DNA of 64,000 nt from Cytophagales bacterium (GCA_022360015.1 JAKSDQ010000317.1:1-64000); one strand, 5' to 3'; counted from the first letter of the stretch, positions 25,901 through 34,800 are shown. Notes: generated by a model from the sequence alone, not told the origin. A program made the numbers and translations.

Positions 25901-26236
25901 GTCATGAACCGTTGGCAACAGCCGGGGGATTTGACAGAAGTACCCCGGTTTACACAAGCTTTCGAAGAAGCCGGGCTGAATTACGCCATCGGACGTGCCT
26001 TCGGGGACAACAGGATCACCGATGCATCTTTCATACGATTACAAAACCTGTCCTTGTCATGGCACTTCCCGGACAGTTGGCGTAATAAGCTAAAACTTCG
26101 CCAAGGCAGGATATACCTACAAGGACAGAATTTATTGACATTTACCAATTACCTGGGGCTCGACCCCGAATCACGTAGTTTTTCCAGGGTACCCCCTTTA
26201 CGCATTTTCACTGCCGGTATCCACGCAACCCTATAA
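22904..26236 (+). CDS. SusC/RagA-type TonB-dependent outer-membrane transporter with STN signalling domain
   Basis: 1110 residues. A signal peptide is followed by an STN (secretin/TonB N-terminal) domain at about 45-125 (ISIDVQQVSIEKALETIEG and FVYAGKALAF). Next come a carboxypeptidase-regulatory beta-sandwich at about 140-215 (GKVTDENGEPLAGANVMVKN), the plug with NPLQALQGRMAGVNI and ATAIYGSRGANGVVLITTKK, and the barrel. The STN domain marks it as a transducer that signals to FecR and the sigma factor encoded upstream. With SusD it would import an unknown ligand such as a glycan, peptide or protein fragment. No glycoside hydrolase or peptidase lies nearby to identify the substrate. Confidence 0.95.
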   Translation: MKKIVRCITLVMTVNFFAAACIPCLCAGLLIVNEAYAQSVNEVLISIDVQQVSIEKALETIEGKTRLNFVYAGKALAFARSHTTTLEADNMSVANVLKNIARQTGASFRQVDNNIVVKAAPVPATKKEPEKVLPKDKWIEGKVTDENGEPLAGANVMVKNTSIGTVTDVGGNYRLRVPDKTTVLVVSYIGYGTREIEIAGKSVIDAVLQEDVTSLAGVTVSTGYWQTDEKAYTGNIAKVGAQEIGQQSVTNPLQALQGRMAGVNIQQLTGIPGGGFQVQIRGLNSVRTRFTSENPGNSPLYIVDGIPFPSSPLGSLSGFLTGFGNPLNSLNPNNIESIEILKDADATAIYGSRGANGVVLITTKKGTSGKTSVDVNVNSGVGKITGKMDLLTTAQYLEMRNEAFENDGATPGASDYDLAFGSDRNTDWQEELIGGTARFTDAQVLVSGGDLYTTYLFGVGYQRQTTVLPGDFVYRKGSGNFSLNHTAKNQRFSLNLSTNYTADQNDLPKLDPTFVALTKAPNAPPLLDENGNFTWDDPNKGDNTLAQLARKYRITTGNFTSNLGLEYNLLPTLQLKGSFGYSDFRFDELKTSPASTYDPVYGVTGGNSDFIDGNVNTWIIEPQLEYTRQIAGGYLTTLVGSTFQQTTTKRELLLARGFQDENSLENPAAASEVILNNFRNDPYRYSAVFARINYNWQDKYILNLTGRRDGSSRFGPYRRFGNFGAIGAAWVFSNEPFIKSRLPFLSFGKLRGSFGITGNDNTSDFEYLDSYSYSSSGNYLGVKGLVPTRIGNPVFSWETIEKIEGAIELGILEDRVLLEISYFRHRTSDQLVGFPVSDVTGFSSLQDNFPAIVGNTGWELELNTTHVKSRNFEWSTGFNVTFLDNELREFPGIENTPFDWHFEVDKSLFILKGLEFTGVDPQTGVFTYVDASEDGTLLDFPNDNVARKEIGTEYFGGLSNSLSYRGFQLDFLLHFVKQNGLNYIDAFSTPGTYGNQPTIVMNRWQQPGDLTEVPRFTQAFEEAGLNYAIGRAFGDNRITDASFIRLQNLSLSWHFPDSWRNKLKLRQGRIYLQGQNLLTFTNYLGLDPESRSFSRVPPLRIFTAGIHATL

Positions 26237-26249
26237 ATACAGATCACCC

Positions 26250-27653
26250 ATGAAAAAATATCAACGCTCTATCATTCGATACAGGCGGTTATGCACCGCT
26301 ATTTTAGGAGGGATCATTACGCTTTTTCTCTTTTCCTGTGAAGATTTCGTAGCACTCGATCCCCCGCCTACGGAAACGACCACCGATAACGTGTTCACCA
26401 ATAACGCTACGGCTACATCCGCGCTCCTGGGCATTTACAGCGAAATGTTCAATAATGCTACGATGACCAACAAAATGACCATAGCCAATGGGTTAGCAGC
26501 CGATGAATTGACCATTTATCAAACCGGCGTAAGGGAACAATTTTATGATAATACATTGCTGCCGGATAACAGTGAAGTAGCCAGTTTTTGGTCATCGATA
26601 TACACTTATATTTATTCAGCCAATGCCATTTTGGAAGGGCTGGCAAAGCATACAGGCGTTTCGGATAGTACAAAGGTACAGCTTGAAGGAGAAGCCAGGT
26701 TGATCCGTGCCTTTTGTCACTTTTATTTAACGAACCTGTGGGGTGATGTACCACTGGTCACTACCACCGATTTCAGAATAAATGCATCTGCATTAAGAAC
26801 TCCCAAGGTCGATGTATACGGACAGGTGATAGAAGATTTGAAAACAGCCGAAACCTTACTCGCCGGTGATTACCGTTTTTCCGAAGGAGACAGGTCGAGG
26901 CCCAACCGGTCGGCGGCTACCGCACTCTTGGCCAGGGTATATTTGTACCTGCAAGATTGGGCGAATGCGGAAACAGCGACATCCACGGTAATTAGCAATC
27001 CGGCCTATGGTTTGGTAGGAGAATTGAACGAAGTATTTCTTGCCAATAGTTCCGAAGCCATCTGGCAATTGAGTTCGACATGGGAAACAGGTCTCAATAC
27101 CCGTGATGGTGGAGCTTTCATTTTAGACGCTCCTCCGAATTTTATTGCGCTAAACGATGAGATCATAGGAGCCTTCGAGGCGGGAGATGACCGCCTCACG
27201 GATTGGATAGGCAGTTTTACGGAGGGGCCGGATACCTGGTATTATCCCTTTAAATACAAAATAGCAGACGGTGGCAATAACGGAACTCCCATCACCGAAT
27301 ATTTGATGATCATACGTTTGGCAGAGATGCACCTAATTCGCGCTGAAGCGCGTGCCCGGCAAAACAATGTTACAGGTGCGCAGGAAGACCTGAATATCAT
27401 TCGTCACCGGGCAACTTTGGGGAACACCCCGGCTTCGGATCAGGCCTCCTTGTTACTGGCCATTGAACACGAAAGAAGGATGGAACTTTTCACTGAATGG
27501 GGACACCGCTGGCTGGATTTAAAACGTACAGGTCGCGCCAGTGACCTGCTCAGGCCCATTAAACCCGGCTGGCAGCCGACCGATGAGCTATACCCCATTC
27601 CACTGGCTGAAATCGGGGATAACCCGAACCTGACCCAAAATTCAGGGTACTAA
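26250..27653 (+). CDS. SusD/RagB-type surface lipoprotein
   Basis: 467 residues. A signal sequence ends in a lipobox (FLFSC, Cys at about 30) with EDFVALDPPPTETTTDN after it. SusD-type TPR and C-terminal features are visible: EGEARLIRAFCHFYLTNLWGDVPLV, RPNRSAATALLARVYLYLQDW and the terminal ERRMELFTEWGHRWLDLKRTGR...LYPIPLAEI. It forms the lid of the SusCD import complex on the cell surface. Thirteen bases separate it from susC and 14-35 bases from the TlpA-like gene, so one operon is likely. Confidence 0.95.
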   Translation: MKKYQRSIIRYRRLCTAILGGIITLFLFSCEDFVALDPPPTETTTDNVFTNNATATSALLGIYSEMFNNATMTNKMTIANGLAADELTIYQTGVREQFYDNTLLPDNSEVASFWSSIYTYIYSANAILEGLAKHTGVSDSTKVQLEGEARLIRAFCHFYLTNLWGDVPLVTTTDFRINASALRTPKVDVYGQVIEDLKTAETLLAGDYRFSEGDRSRPNRSAATALLARVYLYLQDWANAETATSTVISNPAYGLVGELNEVFLANSSEAIWQLSSTWETGLNTRDGGAFILDAPPNFIALNDEIIGAFEAGDDRLTDWIGSFTEGPDTWYYPFKYKIADGGNNGTPITEYLMIIRLAEMHLIRAEARARQNNVTGAQEDLNIIRHRATLGNTPASDQASLLLAIEHERRMELFTEWGHRWLDLKRTGRASDLLRPIKPGWQPTDELYPIPLAEIGDNPNLTQNSGY

Positions 27654-27688
27654 GTCATACCGTTCAAGTGAATCAAAAGTTAATAACA

Positions 27689-29002
27689 ATGAAACTATAT
27701 CATATCATGTTATGCATTGGGCTGTGGTTACCCTGCTTGTGTAGCCAGGCCCAGGGAGACCGGGTACAGTCCGCAAGTACCAGCCTCCCGTTACCGGACA
27801 TCGGGGATAAGGTTCCCGACCTTCTGCTTTCTCCTATTGTCAATTACCCCAAAGCATCGGCTAGGCTATCCGACTATCATGACCGATTGCTTATCCTGGA
27901 TTTTTGGGCGACATGGTGCCTGCCCTGTGTACGGGCCTTTCCAAAACTGGATAGTTTGCAGCATAAGTTCGACGGCAGGGTGCAATTCATGCCGGTCACT
28001 TACGAGAAAAAAGAGAAGATAGAAAAGTTTTTCGGGCGGTTAAAAAAGCAAAAGAAATATGTATTACCGACGGTGGTGGAAGATACCACACTGTCCAGGC
28101 ATTTTTCCGGTAAAACCGGTAGCCTGGAAGTGCAATATGTATGGATATGGAAAGGTAAGATCGTAGCATTTACACGAGGGGGCAAGGCCTTGACCGAAGA
28201 AAACCTGGAACGTGTATTATCCGGGAAGGGACTCAAGGAAAGAGATTTGCAAAACAGGCAGAAAGGGGAGGTAATAGATCGGGATTTCAGTGCGCCCATA
28301 CTGGTAGGCAACGGGAAAGATACGGGCCGGGAGATCCTTTACCATTCAGCGGTAACACCGTTTACGGAAGGGTTGAGGCCAGGGGTATATGTTCCCCGAA
28401 AAACGGACAATTGTTACGGGATACGATTGATCAATGTACCCATTGCCTCGCTTTATGCCCATGCTTTCCAAACGGCATCAGCGGATGTAATGGAAGAAAT
28501 GGCCGATCCTTTGCATTTCAACCCGCCCCTGTCACAAAGAGATAGCTCCAACCTCTATTGTTACGAATCCATCATGCCGAAAAATGACCAACGCAGCCGG
28601 GAGGAATTTTTGCAAGGTATGCAGGAGGATTTAAAAAGAGCATTCGGGTTTATCGTAACACGTGAGCTGCGAAATGTGAAGGGGGCGGTACTTAGACGGA
28701 CAAAAAAGGGAAAACTAGCTTCTTCCGGGGGTGAACCGGCCTTGGAGGTGAATAATTTCTATATCACCATGAGAAATCAGCCGGTTTCGAAGCTGGTGTC
28801 TTCTTTAGCCTACTACCTTGTCAGCCGGGAAATGCGGGTAATAGTGGATAAAACGGGAATAACGGGAAACATCGACCTAAATATGGATGTGAATTTAAGT
28901 GATCCGCAGGCGGTGATCGATGCATTGAGGAAGCATGGTTTGGACTTGGCTTTTGAAGAAGTAGAAAAAGAAATGGTGGTAATTAAAGATGGCCTGTTAT
29001 GA
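27689..29002 (+). CDS. TlpA-like thioredoxin-fold protein with DUF3738-like C terminus
   Basis: 437 residues from ATG 27689 (an upstream GTG at 27668 is less likely). Signal peptide up to QAQ, then a periplasmic thioredoxin domain of the AhpC-TSA/TlpA type with DIGDKVPDLLLSP and the redox motif FWATWCLPCVRAF (CxxC). The second half is an extracytoplasmic domain resembling DUF3738, with EVNNFYITMRNQPVSKLVSS and DPQAVIDALRKHGLDLAFEE near its end. Such fusions often follow SusCD pairs in Bacteroidota and may handle disulfides or peptides taken up by the transporter. The stop overlaps the next start (ATGA). Confidence 0.85.
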   Translation: MKLYHIMLCIGLWLPCLCSQAQGDRVQSASTSLPLPDIGDKVPDLLLSPIVNYPKASARLSDYHDRLLILDFWATWCLPCVRAFPKLDSLQHKFDGRVQFMPVTYEKKEKIEKFFGRLKKQKKYVLPTVVEDTTLSRHFSGKTGSLEVQYVWIWKGKIVAFTRGGKALTEENLERVLSGKGLKERDLQNRQKGEVIDRDFSAPILVGNGKDTGREILYHSAVTPFTEGLRPGVYVPRKTDNCYGIRLINVPIASLYAHAFQTASADVMEEMADPLHFNPPLSQRDSSNLYCYESIMPKNDQRSREEFLQGMQEDLKRAFGFIVTRELRNVKGAVLRRTKKGKLASSGGEPALEVNNFYITMRNQPVSKLVSSLAYYLVSREMRVIVDKTGITGNIDLNMDVNLSDPQAVIDALRKHGLDLAFEEVEKEMVVIKDGLL

Positions 29003-29430
29003 TGGTGAAGTTAAGGTATATGATTAGTTGCATAGGTATCATGTTAGCTGCGGAGGGGGCTGCCCAAACGGTGCCACCGGCACGATGGAGCCATACGTTT
29101 TCTGCCGGGCAAGTAAGAACTGGCGACTATGTAGACTTGATTTTCCAGGTAGCACTCGATGAAACGTACTACATCTATTCCAATGATTTCGACGGGGACA
29201 TAGGCCCGCCTCCTACAGAGATCAACTTCGAACCCCACAAGAGCTACCGGCTGGTAGGGAAATTAACCCCGTTGAATGCAACGGAAAAATATGATGAAGT
29301 CCTGGATGCCACCTATCGTTACATGGATAAAGAAGCCGTATTCAGGCAAAAGGTCAGGATACTTAGTGAACACCCGGTTATCAAAGGTAATTACACTTAC
29401 CTGGTCTGTTCCATCACAGATGGTAAATGA
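28999..29430 (+). CDS. DsbD N-terminal-like periplasmic protein, C-terminally truncated
   Basis: 143 residues with a signal peptide (to AAEGAAQ). The pattern ARWSHTFSA...DYVDLIFQVALDETYYIYSND, IGPPPTEINFE and DKEAVFRQKVRILSEHPVIKG resembles the immunoglobulin-like N-terminal domain of DsbD and its stand-alone homologues. In those, the end reads about C-xx-CLPP; here the frame stops right after YLVCSITDGK, so one Cys is present and the CLPP part is missing. The gene probably lost its last 15-20 codons at the same junction that left integrase debris downstream. It is translationally coupled to the TlpA-like gene. Confidence 0.7.
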   Translation: MMVKLRYMISCIGIMLAAEGAAQTVPPARWSHTFSAGQVRTGDYVDLIFQVALDETYYIYSNDFDGDIGPPPTEINFEPHKSYRLVGKLTPLNATEKYDEVLDATYRYMDKEAVFRQKVRILSEHPVIKGNYTYLVCSITDGK

Positions 29431-29546
29431 AATATTTAAGTATAGTTGCAACAATGCCTTCAATTTTGGCCATAGCTTGTTTTAATTAATCTATAAACTT
29501 ACGGATTTAGTAGAAAAGGCACAAGAAGAAATAATTCAATTAAGAC

Positions 29547-29850
29547 TCAATCAGCCAAAGCATAAAGTGAATCAATTTCTTCCTCCTGTATTCCAATGTA
29601 TATTCTGGCCATGTCTAAAGTTGAGTGACCAAGCATCATGCGAAGCAACTCAAGGACTTCTCCCTTCCCAGGATAATTTTCATAAATCTTTCTGGCACCA
29701 TATTTTCTCAAACAATGGCTTGACTAGTGGTCGGTCATATCCAGGTCAAAAGCATTCTTGTCAAAAATCTGTTTTGCTACCCTAATTGCACATATCACTC
29801 CAAAATGGAGTAACACATGCACCTTACTAAACTTCATAGAGATTGTTACC
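29547..29850 (-). pseudogene. Broken tyrosine recombinase (integrase) C-terminal fragment
   Basis: Reading the minus strand towards the stop at 29547-29549 gives AKQIFDKNAFDLDMTDH, an in-frame TAG, then SSHCLRKYGARKIYENYPGK, LRMMLGHSTLDMARIYIG and EEEIDSLYALAD. The HxxR box (HCLRK), the LGHS box and the nucleophile Tyr (RIYIG) of phage-type integrases are all there, but the N-terminal two thirds are gone and a stop codon interrupts the rest. The boundary at the right (about 29850) is approximate. It is a dead integrase marking a former mobile element. Confidence 0.75.
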
Positions 29851-30090
29851 GTCACCCAAGGTATTTTTCTATCACAAAGGTGTAAAGAATATCAAAAAAT
29901 TCTTAAAAAGAAAAGATGCAAATACAATTATCCTGGCATTGAAAAAACTCCCTGGATAGACCTCTGTTTGGAAGTAAAAGACCCTTTTATAATAAGTTTG
30001 AATTTAATTGAAAGTGATAAAATACAAGAATAACCTGATAAAATGCCACGGTAGATGTAACATTTTATGCTTTTTACGAACAATTTCAAA
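29851..30090. other. A/T-rich intergenic region, no gene recognised
   Basis: It lies between the integrase relic and the terminator-tRNA fragment. A plus-strand frame exists (29758-30033), but it runs antisense through the integrase relic and has no recognisable motif, so it is not called. Confidence 0.4.
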
Positions 30091-30091
30091 C

Positions 30092-30118
30092 AAAAAAGCA
30101 CAAAACGTTATTTTGTGC
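30092..30118 (-). terminator. Rho-independent terminator after the tRNA fragment and dehydrogenase gene
   Basis: GCACAAAA and TTTTGTGC form a perfect 8-bp stem over CGTTA (30098-30118), followed on the minus strand by a run of six T. It is five bases past the 3' end of the tRNA-like fragment, so it was probably the tRNA's own terminator and now also ends the dehydrogenase transcript. Confidence 0.85.
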
Positions 30119-30122
30119 AAAA

Positions 30123-30165
30123 GTAGCTGGGGTAAAACTCAAACCTACGACCTTCGGGTTACGAG
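30123..30165 (-). pseudogene. 3' half of a tRNA (Met/Thr-like), probable attachment-site scar
   Basis: Minus strand: anticodon-loop-like CTCGTAACCCG, variable AAGGTC, a degenerate T-arm GTAGGTTTGAGTTTTAC, then CCCAGCTAC. It matches a tRNA from the anticodon loop to the acceptor 3' end. The 5' side of the anticodon stem is absent, and the dehydrogenase coding sequence starts exactly there. The loop fits CAT (Met) with one change or CGT (Thr). Tyrosine recombinases commonly cut in the anticodon loop, so this is a likely att scar. Confidence 0.6.
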
Positions 30166-31107
30166 GTTTTGGGGGGTGCCGTGGATGAATGATTTTATAT
30201 TATTTACTACGATATCCATCAGGCGTTGTCTGGATTCTTTGGTGGCCCAGGCGTGGTGGGGGGTGATGAGGCAGTTTTTGATAGCGGTCAAGGGGTGGTT
30301 GGGGAGGGGAGGTTCCTGGCTGAGGACGTCGAGGCCGGCGCCTTTGATTTTTTCGGAAACAAGCGCTTCCTTCAGGTCGCTTTCGTTGATCAATGGGCCC
30401 CGGCTGGTGTTGATCAGAAAGGCTGAAGGTTTCATAAGGGCAAGGTTTTGTGCGTTGATAAATCCTTTGTTTTCATTTGTAAGGGGACAGTGCAGGCTTA
30501 CGATATCACTTTTTGTCAACAGCTCATCCAGGGATACGAAGGCTACGCCTGGCCGTTGGTCTCTTTCCGGATGTTTGTGATTGGCGAGCACTTTCATGCC
30601 AAATCCCTGGGCGATGCCGGCTACCTGCTGACCGATGTTGCCAAAACCCACGATGCCTAATGTTTTTCCTGCCAACCCAACCATAGGGCGTAAATGGTAA
30701 CTCCAATCTTTAGATTGCGACCATGCCCCGTTTTTCACACTGTTGCTATGCAACCCGCATTGATTGGTCAATTCCAAAATTAAAGCAAAAGTATGTTGGG
30801 CCACTGACGCCGAGCCGTAGTTGCTGGCATTACAGACCAAAATTCCCAGTTCGCTGGCGGCGGTAACATCGATATTGTTAAAGCCGGTAGCCGTGACAGC
30901 GATTAATTTCAGGTTTTTCAGCTTTTCCAAAACCGGCCTGTCCAAAACGGCCTTGTTACTTAGCACTATATCGGCATCCGCGCTTCTCTCTAAAATCTCC
31001 TCCCTTGTGCTCCTGTTAAAAATTTTGGTCTCCCCCAGACGCTGTAACGGTGACCAGTCCAAATCCCCGGGATTCAAGGTATGGCCGTCCAGTACTACTA
31101 TTTTCAT
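30145..31107 (-). CDS. D-2-hydroxyacid dehydrogenase (NAD-dependent, glycerate dehydrogenase-like)
   Basis: 320 residues. The NAD-binding Rossmann motif is TLGIVGFGNIGQQVAG. Catalytic residues are the Arg in INTSRGPLINE, the Glu near LDVLSQEPP and the His in ITPHHAWATK. It reduces or oxidises 2-keto/2-hydroxy acids such as hydroxypyruvate/glycerate in the cytosol; the exact substrate is uncertain. The final codons (TRRS and stop) come from the tRNA-like fragment, while GTPQNLV just before resembles the usual family end. The native tail was therefore replaced by a few residues at an integration junction without damaging the catalytic domain. Confidence 0.92.
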   Translation of the reverse strand: MKIVVLDGHTLNPGDLDWSPLQRLGETKIFNRSTREEILERSADADIVLSNKAVLDRPVLEKLKNLKLIAVTATGFNNIDVTAASELGILVCNASNYGSASVAQHTFALILELTNQCGLHSNSVKNGAWSQSKDWSYHLRPMVGLAGKTLGIVGFGNIGQQVAGIAQGFGMKVLANHKHPERDQRPGVAFVSLDELLTKSDIVSLHCPLTNENKGFINAQNLALMKPSAFLINTSRGPLINESDLKEALVSEKIKGAGLDVLSQEPPLPNHPLTAIKNCLITPHHAWATKESRQRLMDIVVNNIKSFIHGTPQNLVTRRS

Positions 31108-31190
31108 AAATGTTTGCTTCTATGTTAAGATAGCAATATACAAAGTTGCGTGGATTCCGAAGTCAATTCGACAGATATTTTGTAGAGGGA

Positions 31191-31234
31191 TCAGGGGCGA
31201 GGAGTCAGGGGTCAGGTTGACTCCTCGCCCCTGA
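31191..31234. repeat. Perfect 17-bp GC-rich inverted repeat
   Basis: TCAGGGGCGAGGAGTCA and TGACTCCTCGCCCCTGA enclose a 10-base loop, GGGGTCAGGT. It is about 85 bases upstream of the dehydrogenase start. There is no T-run. The GTCAGG units inside recall dispersed GTCAGGAGTCAGG repeats of Bacteroidota genomes. Confidence 0.8.
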
Positions 31235-31391
31235 ATCCTGCCTAACGCAGTTTCAACATTTATTTCTTATATTTTCCAAACGAAACTTTGACGCTGCCTG
31301 GAAACGCTATAAAAACAGCGACTTTAAAGCCAGTTTTGTGCTGAACACCATAGACCTTTGGCGACATCATGGAAGGCAATGGGAAATAATT

Positions 31392-31527
31392 CATAAATTC
31401 AATCCCTGTCAGCCAAGCTTTTAAATTAATGGTAGACAATTTAACCCCTGTACAAATCAAGCAGGACGCAAATAAATATCTTTCAGGAGAAAACAAGGTA
31501 AAGATTGTCTTAATGCCGGAGGAATGA
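31392..31527 (+). pseudogene. C-terminal fragment of an M16-type peptidase
   Basis: The plus-strand frame ends VDNLTPVQIKQDANKYLSGE then NKVKIVLMPEE. This matches the usual end of insulinase-like (M16) zinc peptidases, where an LTPEDI-AAKKYL region and a VVL-PE end are conserved. Nothing upstream in the frame continues the gene, and an in-frame stop lies at about 31390. It is a short relic. Confidence 0.4.
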
Positions 31528-31802
31528 ATGGCGACTAACCAAAGGTTTTCACCTTGGATGATACCGACAAGTGCTTCTTTGAAAAGTTATAGATTAGATC
31601 ATCGAATCATATGATTTGTTCGTCTAACATAAACAGGTGATCGAAGAAATGATTTTTTTTTGATTAACTTTGAATTTAGAATTGCGGAAAATAGCTGGTT
31701 GTATCACAAATTTAGCCCTTTTTCAAAGATCAAAAAAAATGGTTAAATTAATGATAAATCAATGGGGCAGAACCCGGGCTTATTCACAGATTGCTTTATA
31801 AA
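31528..31802. other. A/T-rich leader before the sensor kinase
   Basis: No gene was recognised. It holds the promoter of the sensor kinase gene, but no clear TAnnTTTG element with a partner could be singled out. Confidence 0.3.
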
Positions 31803-34800
31803 ATGCGCTTAATTTTATCAGGACATTTATCCTTTGCATTCCTTTTGCTATTCATATTCCACGTACTGAAAGCCCAGGATAAAACACCAGGATTAAGCCC
31901 TGACAAGGTGCTTACGCAGTACAATCATGATTATTGGGACCTGGATAAAGGAATGCCCAGTAACACAGTCCTGGACAATCTGCTGTCTTCTGACGGTTAT
32001 ATGTGGTTTGCCACTTTTGATGGTTTGGTAAAGTTCGATGGTGTCAATTTTCAGATGTTTAATGAGAAAAACCATCCGGCTTTCAAAAGGAACGGGGTTT
32101 TAAGCCTGTATGAGGACGAAAACCATGTTTTATGGATTGGCACTAATGGCGGGGGACTGATCAAAATGCAAAACAATGATTTTATTTTATTTCAGGATGA
32201 CACCCTGCAGCAAAGTAATATCATCACCGATATCGATCTCGACAAGGAGGGTTTTTTGTGGCTCGCGACCAGAAATGGTGTGATGAAGTTTAAAGATGGG
32301 AGCTTTACGTCTGATCCGAGGCTTCGGTCACTTTCCAACAGTGCCATACTATCACTGATGATCGATAGTAAAAATAACATCTGGATTGGTACCCTGGGGG
32401 AGGGGTTATTTATACTTTCCGGAGAAAAGCTCACATATTTTGACCGTAGCTCAGGGTTGGACAATAATTCCGTCAGAAGCTTGCTGGAAGATTCCGAAGG
32501 AAATATCTGGATCGGTACCACCCTGGGGGTTAACCTTTACAGCAACGGTACATTTTCAAAGCCCGGGATTACCGATAAAAACCTGGGTTTTTTTGTGAAC
32601 GACATGATTGAAGATCCATTTGGTGCATTATGGATCGCCTCAGACATCGGCCTTATAAAATCCTTTAGGAACCAGATTGAGATTCTGGATCAAACCACAG
32701 GACTGGTGGACAACAACGTACAAAGCCTCGCTTTTGACAATGAAGGAAGCTTATGGATGGGTAATTACAGGAGAGGTATAAGCCGCCTGAAAGACGGAAA
32801 ATTCAAAAACTATGGGGTTCTTGAAGGTTTGTCCAATGAAATAATCAACATTGCCTACCATGAAAATGAGGTTATCTGGATAGGTACCGACTATGGTCTC
32901 TCAAAACTTGAAAATGAAGAAATTACATCCTACTCACTTGGCCGGGGCTATCAGAAAAACCGGGTACGGGACATATTGCGGGATAGTAAAGGCAACTTGT
33001 GGATTTGTACCTATGATGGACTGGTACTTTTTAAAAATGGTCGGGTTGTAAGACGATATTATCAAAAAAACGGATTAAGCAACAATAAGCTGAGGGTTAT
33101 TGAAGAGGATGCCAATGGTAATATTTGGATTGGTACTGGCAAAGGATTGAACCGGTTTAAAGATGGAAAATTTGTTCAATACGGAAAGGAGGCGGGGCTG
33201 AAAAATGAATTTATCATGTCAATTTTTGAAGACAGTAAACAAAGGCTATGGGTGGGCACGGATGGTGGGGGAATCCACCGGTTGGAAAATGGGAAGTTCA
33301 GGAGTTATAATGAAAAACATGGGTTAGCCTCCAATGTGGTTTTTCAAATAAGTGAACATAAGGATGGACAATTGTGGATCGGAACAAACGGAGGCATCAG
33401 CCGGTATGATGGCACTTCTTTCAAATCCATCACCTTCAGACAAGGATTATACAGCAATTCGGTGTTCCAGGTAATTATAGATTCCGGCAATCGTTGCTGG
33501 CTTATGACCAACAAAGGTATACAGCAACTTGATTATCAGATCCTGGATGATATCGCTAGCGGAAAGATCAGTGAAATTGAAGAGACGATAACCTATGATC
33601 ACTCAGAAGGTATGCGCAGTAGTGTGGTAACCGGTGCTTCCATTGGCGATTTAGGTAAAAACGGGGAGATACTGGTGCCAACCTTTAAGGGGCTAACCAT
33701 TATCGATCCTGATGAAATTCCAATCAATACGGTCAAACCACCTGTTCTGATCACAGATATCAGGTTAAATCACCGGCAGCTTTCCGGAACGGGGGATATT
33801 ACCCTGCCTGCCGGTTCGGAAAGCCTTGAAATACATTATACGGGACTTAGTCTGTATGCACCTGATGAGGTACTTTTCCATTACAAACTCGAAGGTTTTG
33901 ATAATGACTGGGTAGATGCAGGTAACAGAAGGGTAGCCTATTATACAAACCTGCCACCCGGCGACTATACTTTCAAGATAAAAGCCGCCAACAATGACGG
34001 AATTTGGAATGAGGAAGGCACCAGCGTACAATTTGTCAAAAAGGCCTTTTTTTATCAGACCAGATGGTTTCCCATATGGGTACTGACCGTGCTTTTCCTG
34101 ATTGCTTTTTCGATTTATTATTTGAGAACCCGCCAGCTTAAAAATAAAAACCAGGAACTGCAGGAGCTTATAGAAATACATACGAGAGATATTCAAAGAC
34201 AGAATCTGGAAATAACCGGACAGAAGGAAGCGTTGAAGCACCTGAACACCATCAAAGATAAGCTGTTCTCCATTGTTTCACATGATCTGCGTGGCCCGAT
34301 TAATTCCTTTTCCGGAATTCTGGGACTCATGAGGTCCGAAAGTATGACAAAAGAGGAAATCGCCATGTTGTGTGAAAACCTGCAAGGAGATTTGGGAAGG
34401 CTGAAAAGTCTCCTGGATAACCTCCTCAACTGGGCGAAAACACAAATGCAGGGTATTAAATCCAACCAGGTCCCGATTTTTCTGAATGAAGTAGTGAAAG
34501 AAAATATCGATCTGTTGGGGCCGGAAGCTAGTAAAAAACACATAACACTGGTGAACAAAGTAGAAAAAGATACCAGGATCCTGGCCGATTTGGATATGGC
34601 CAAACTTATCTTAAGGAATTTAATTAATAATGCCATAAAATTCACCCCTGACAACGGAAAGGTTATAGTCGATGCCAGAAGCCAGGCCGATCATGTCGAA
34701 ATCTCTGTGGCAGATAATGGGGTAGGTATTCCTGAAGATATTGCAAGGAAGCTCTTCAGCAATGATTATCATTATTCAAAGTTAGGCACCTCTAAAGAAG

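Noticed and set aside
29427-29546. Continuation of the DsbD-like gene in another frame
   Set aside because: I looked for a CLPP-type end in all three frames just after the stop and did not find one, so truncation rather than a simple frameshift is preferred.
29758-30033. 91-codon plus-strand ORF
   Set aside because: It starts antisense within the integrase relic and has no recognisable motif or ribosome site.
30008-30580. 190-codon plus-strand ORF
   Set aside because: Antisense to the dehydrogenase gene, the tRNA fragment and the terminator.
31260-31496. 78-codon minus-strand ORF
   Set aside because: Antisense to the M16-like fragment; composition is not protein-like.
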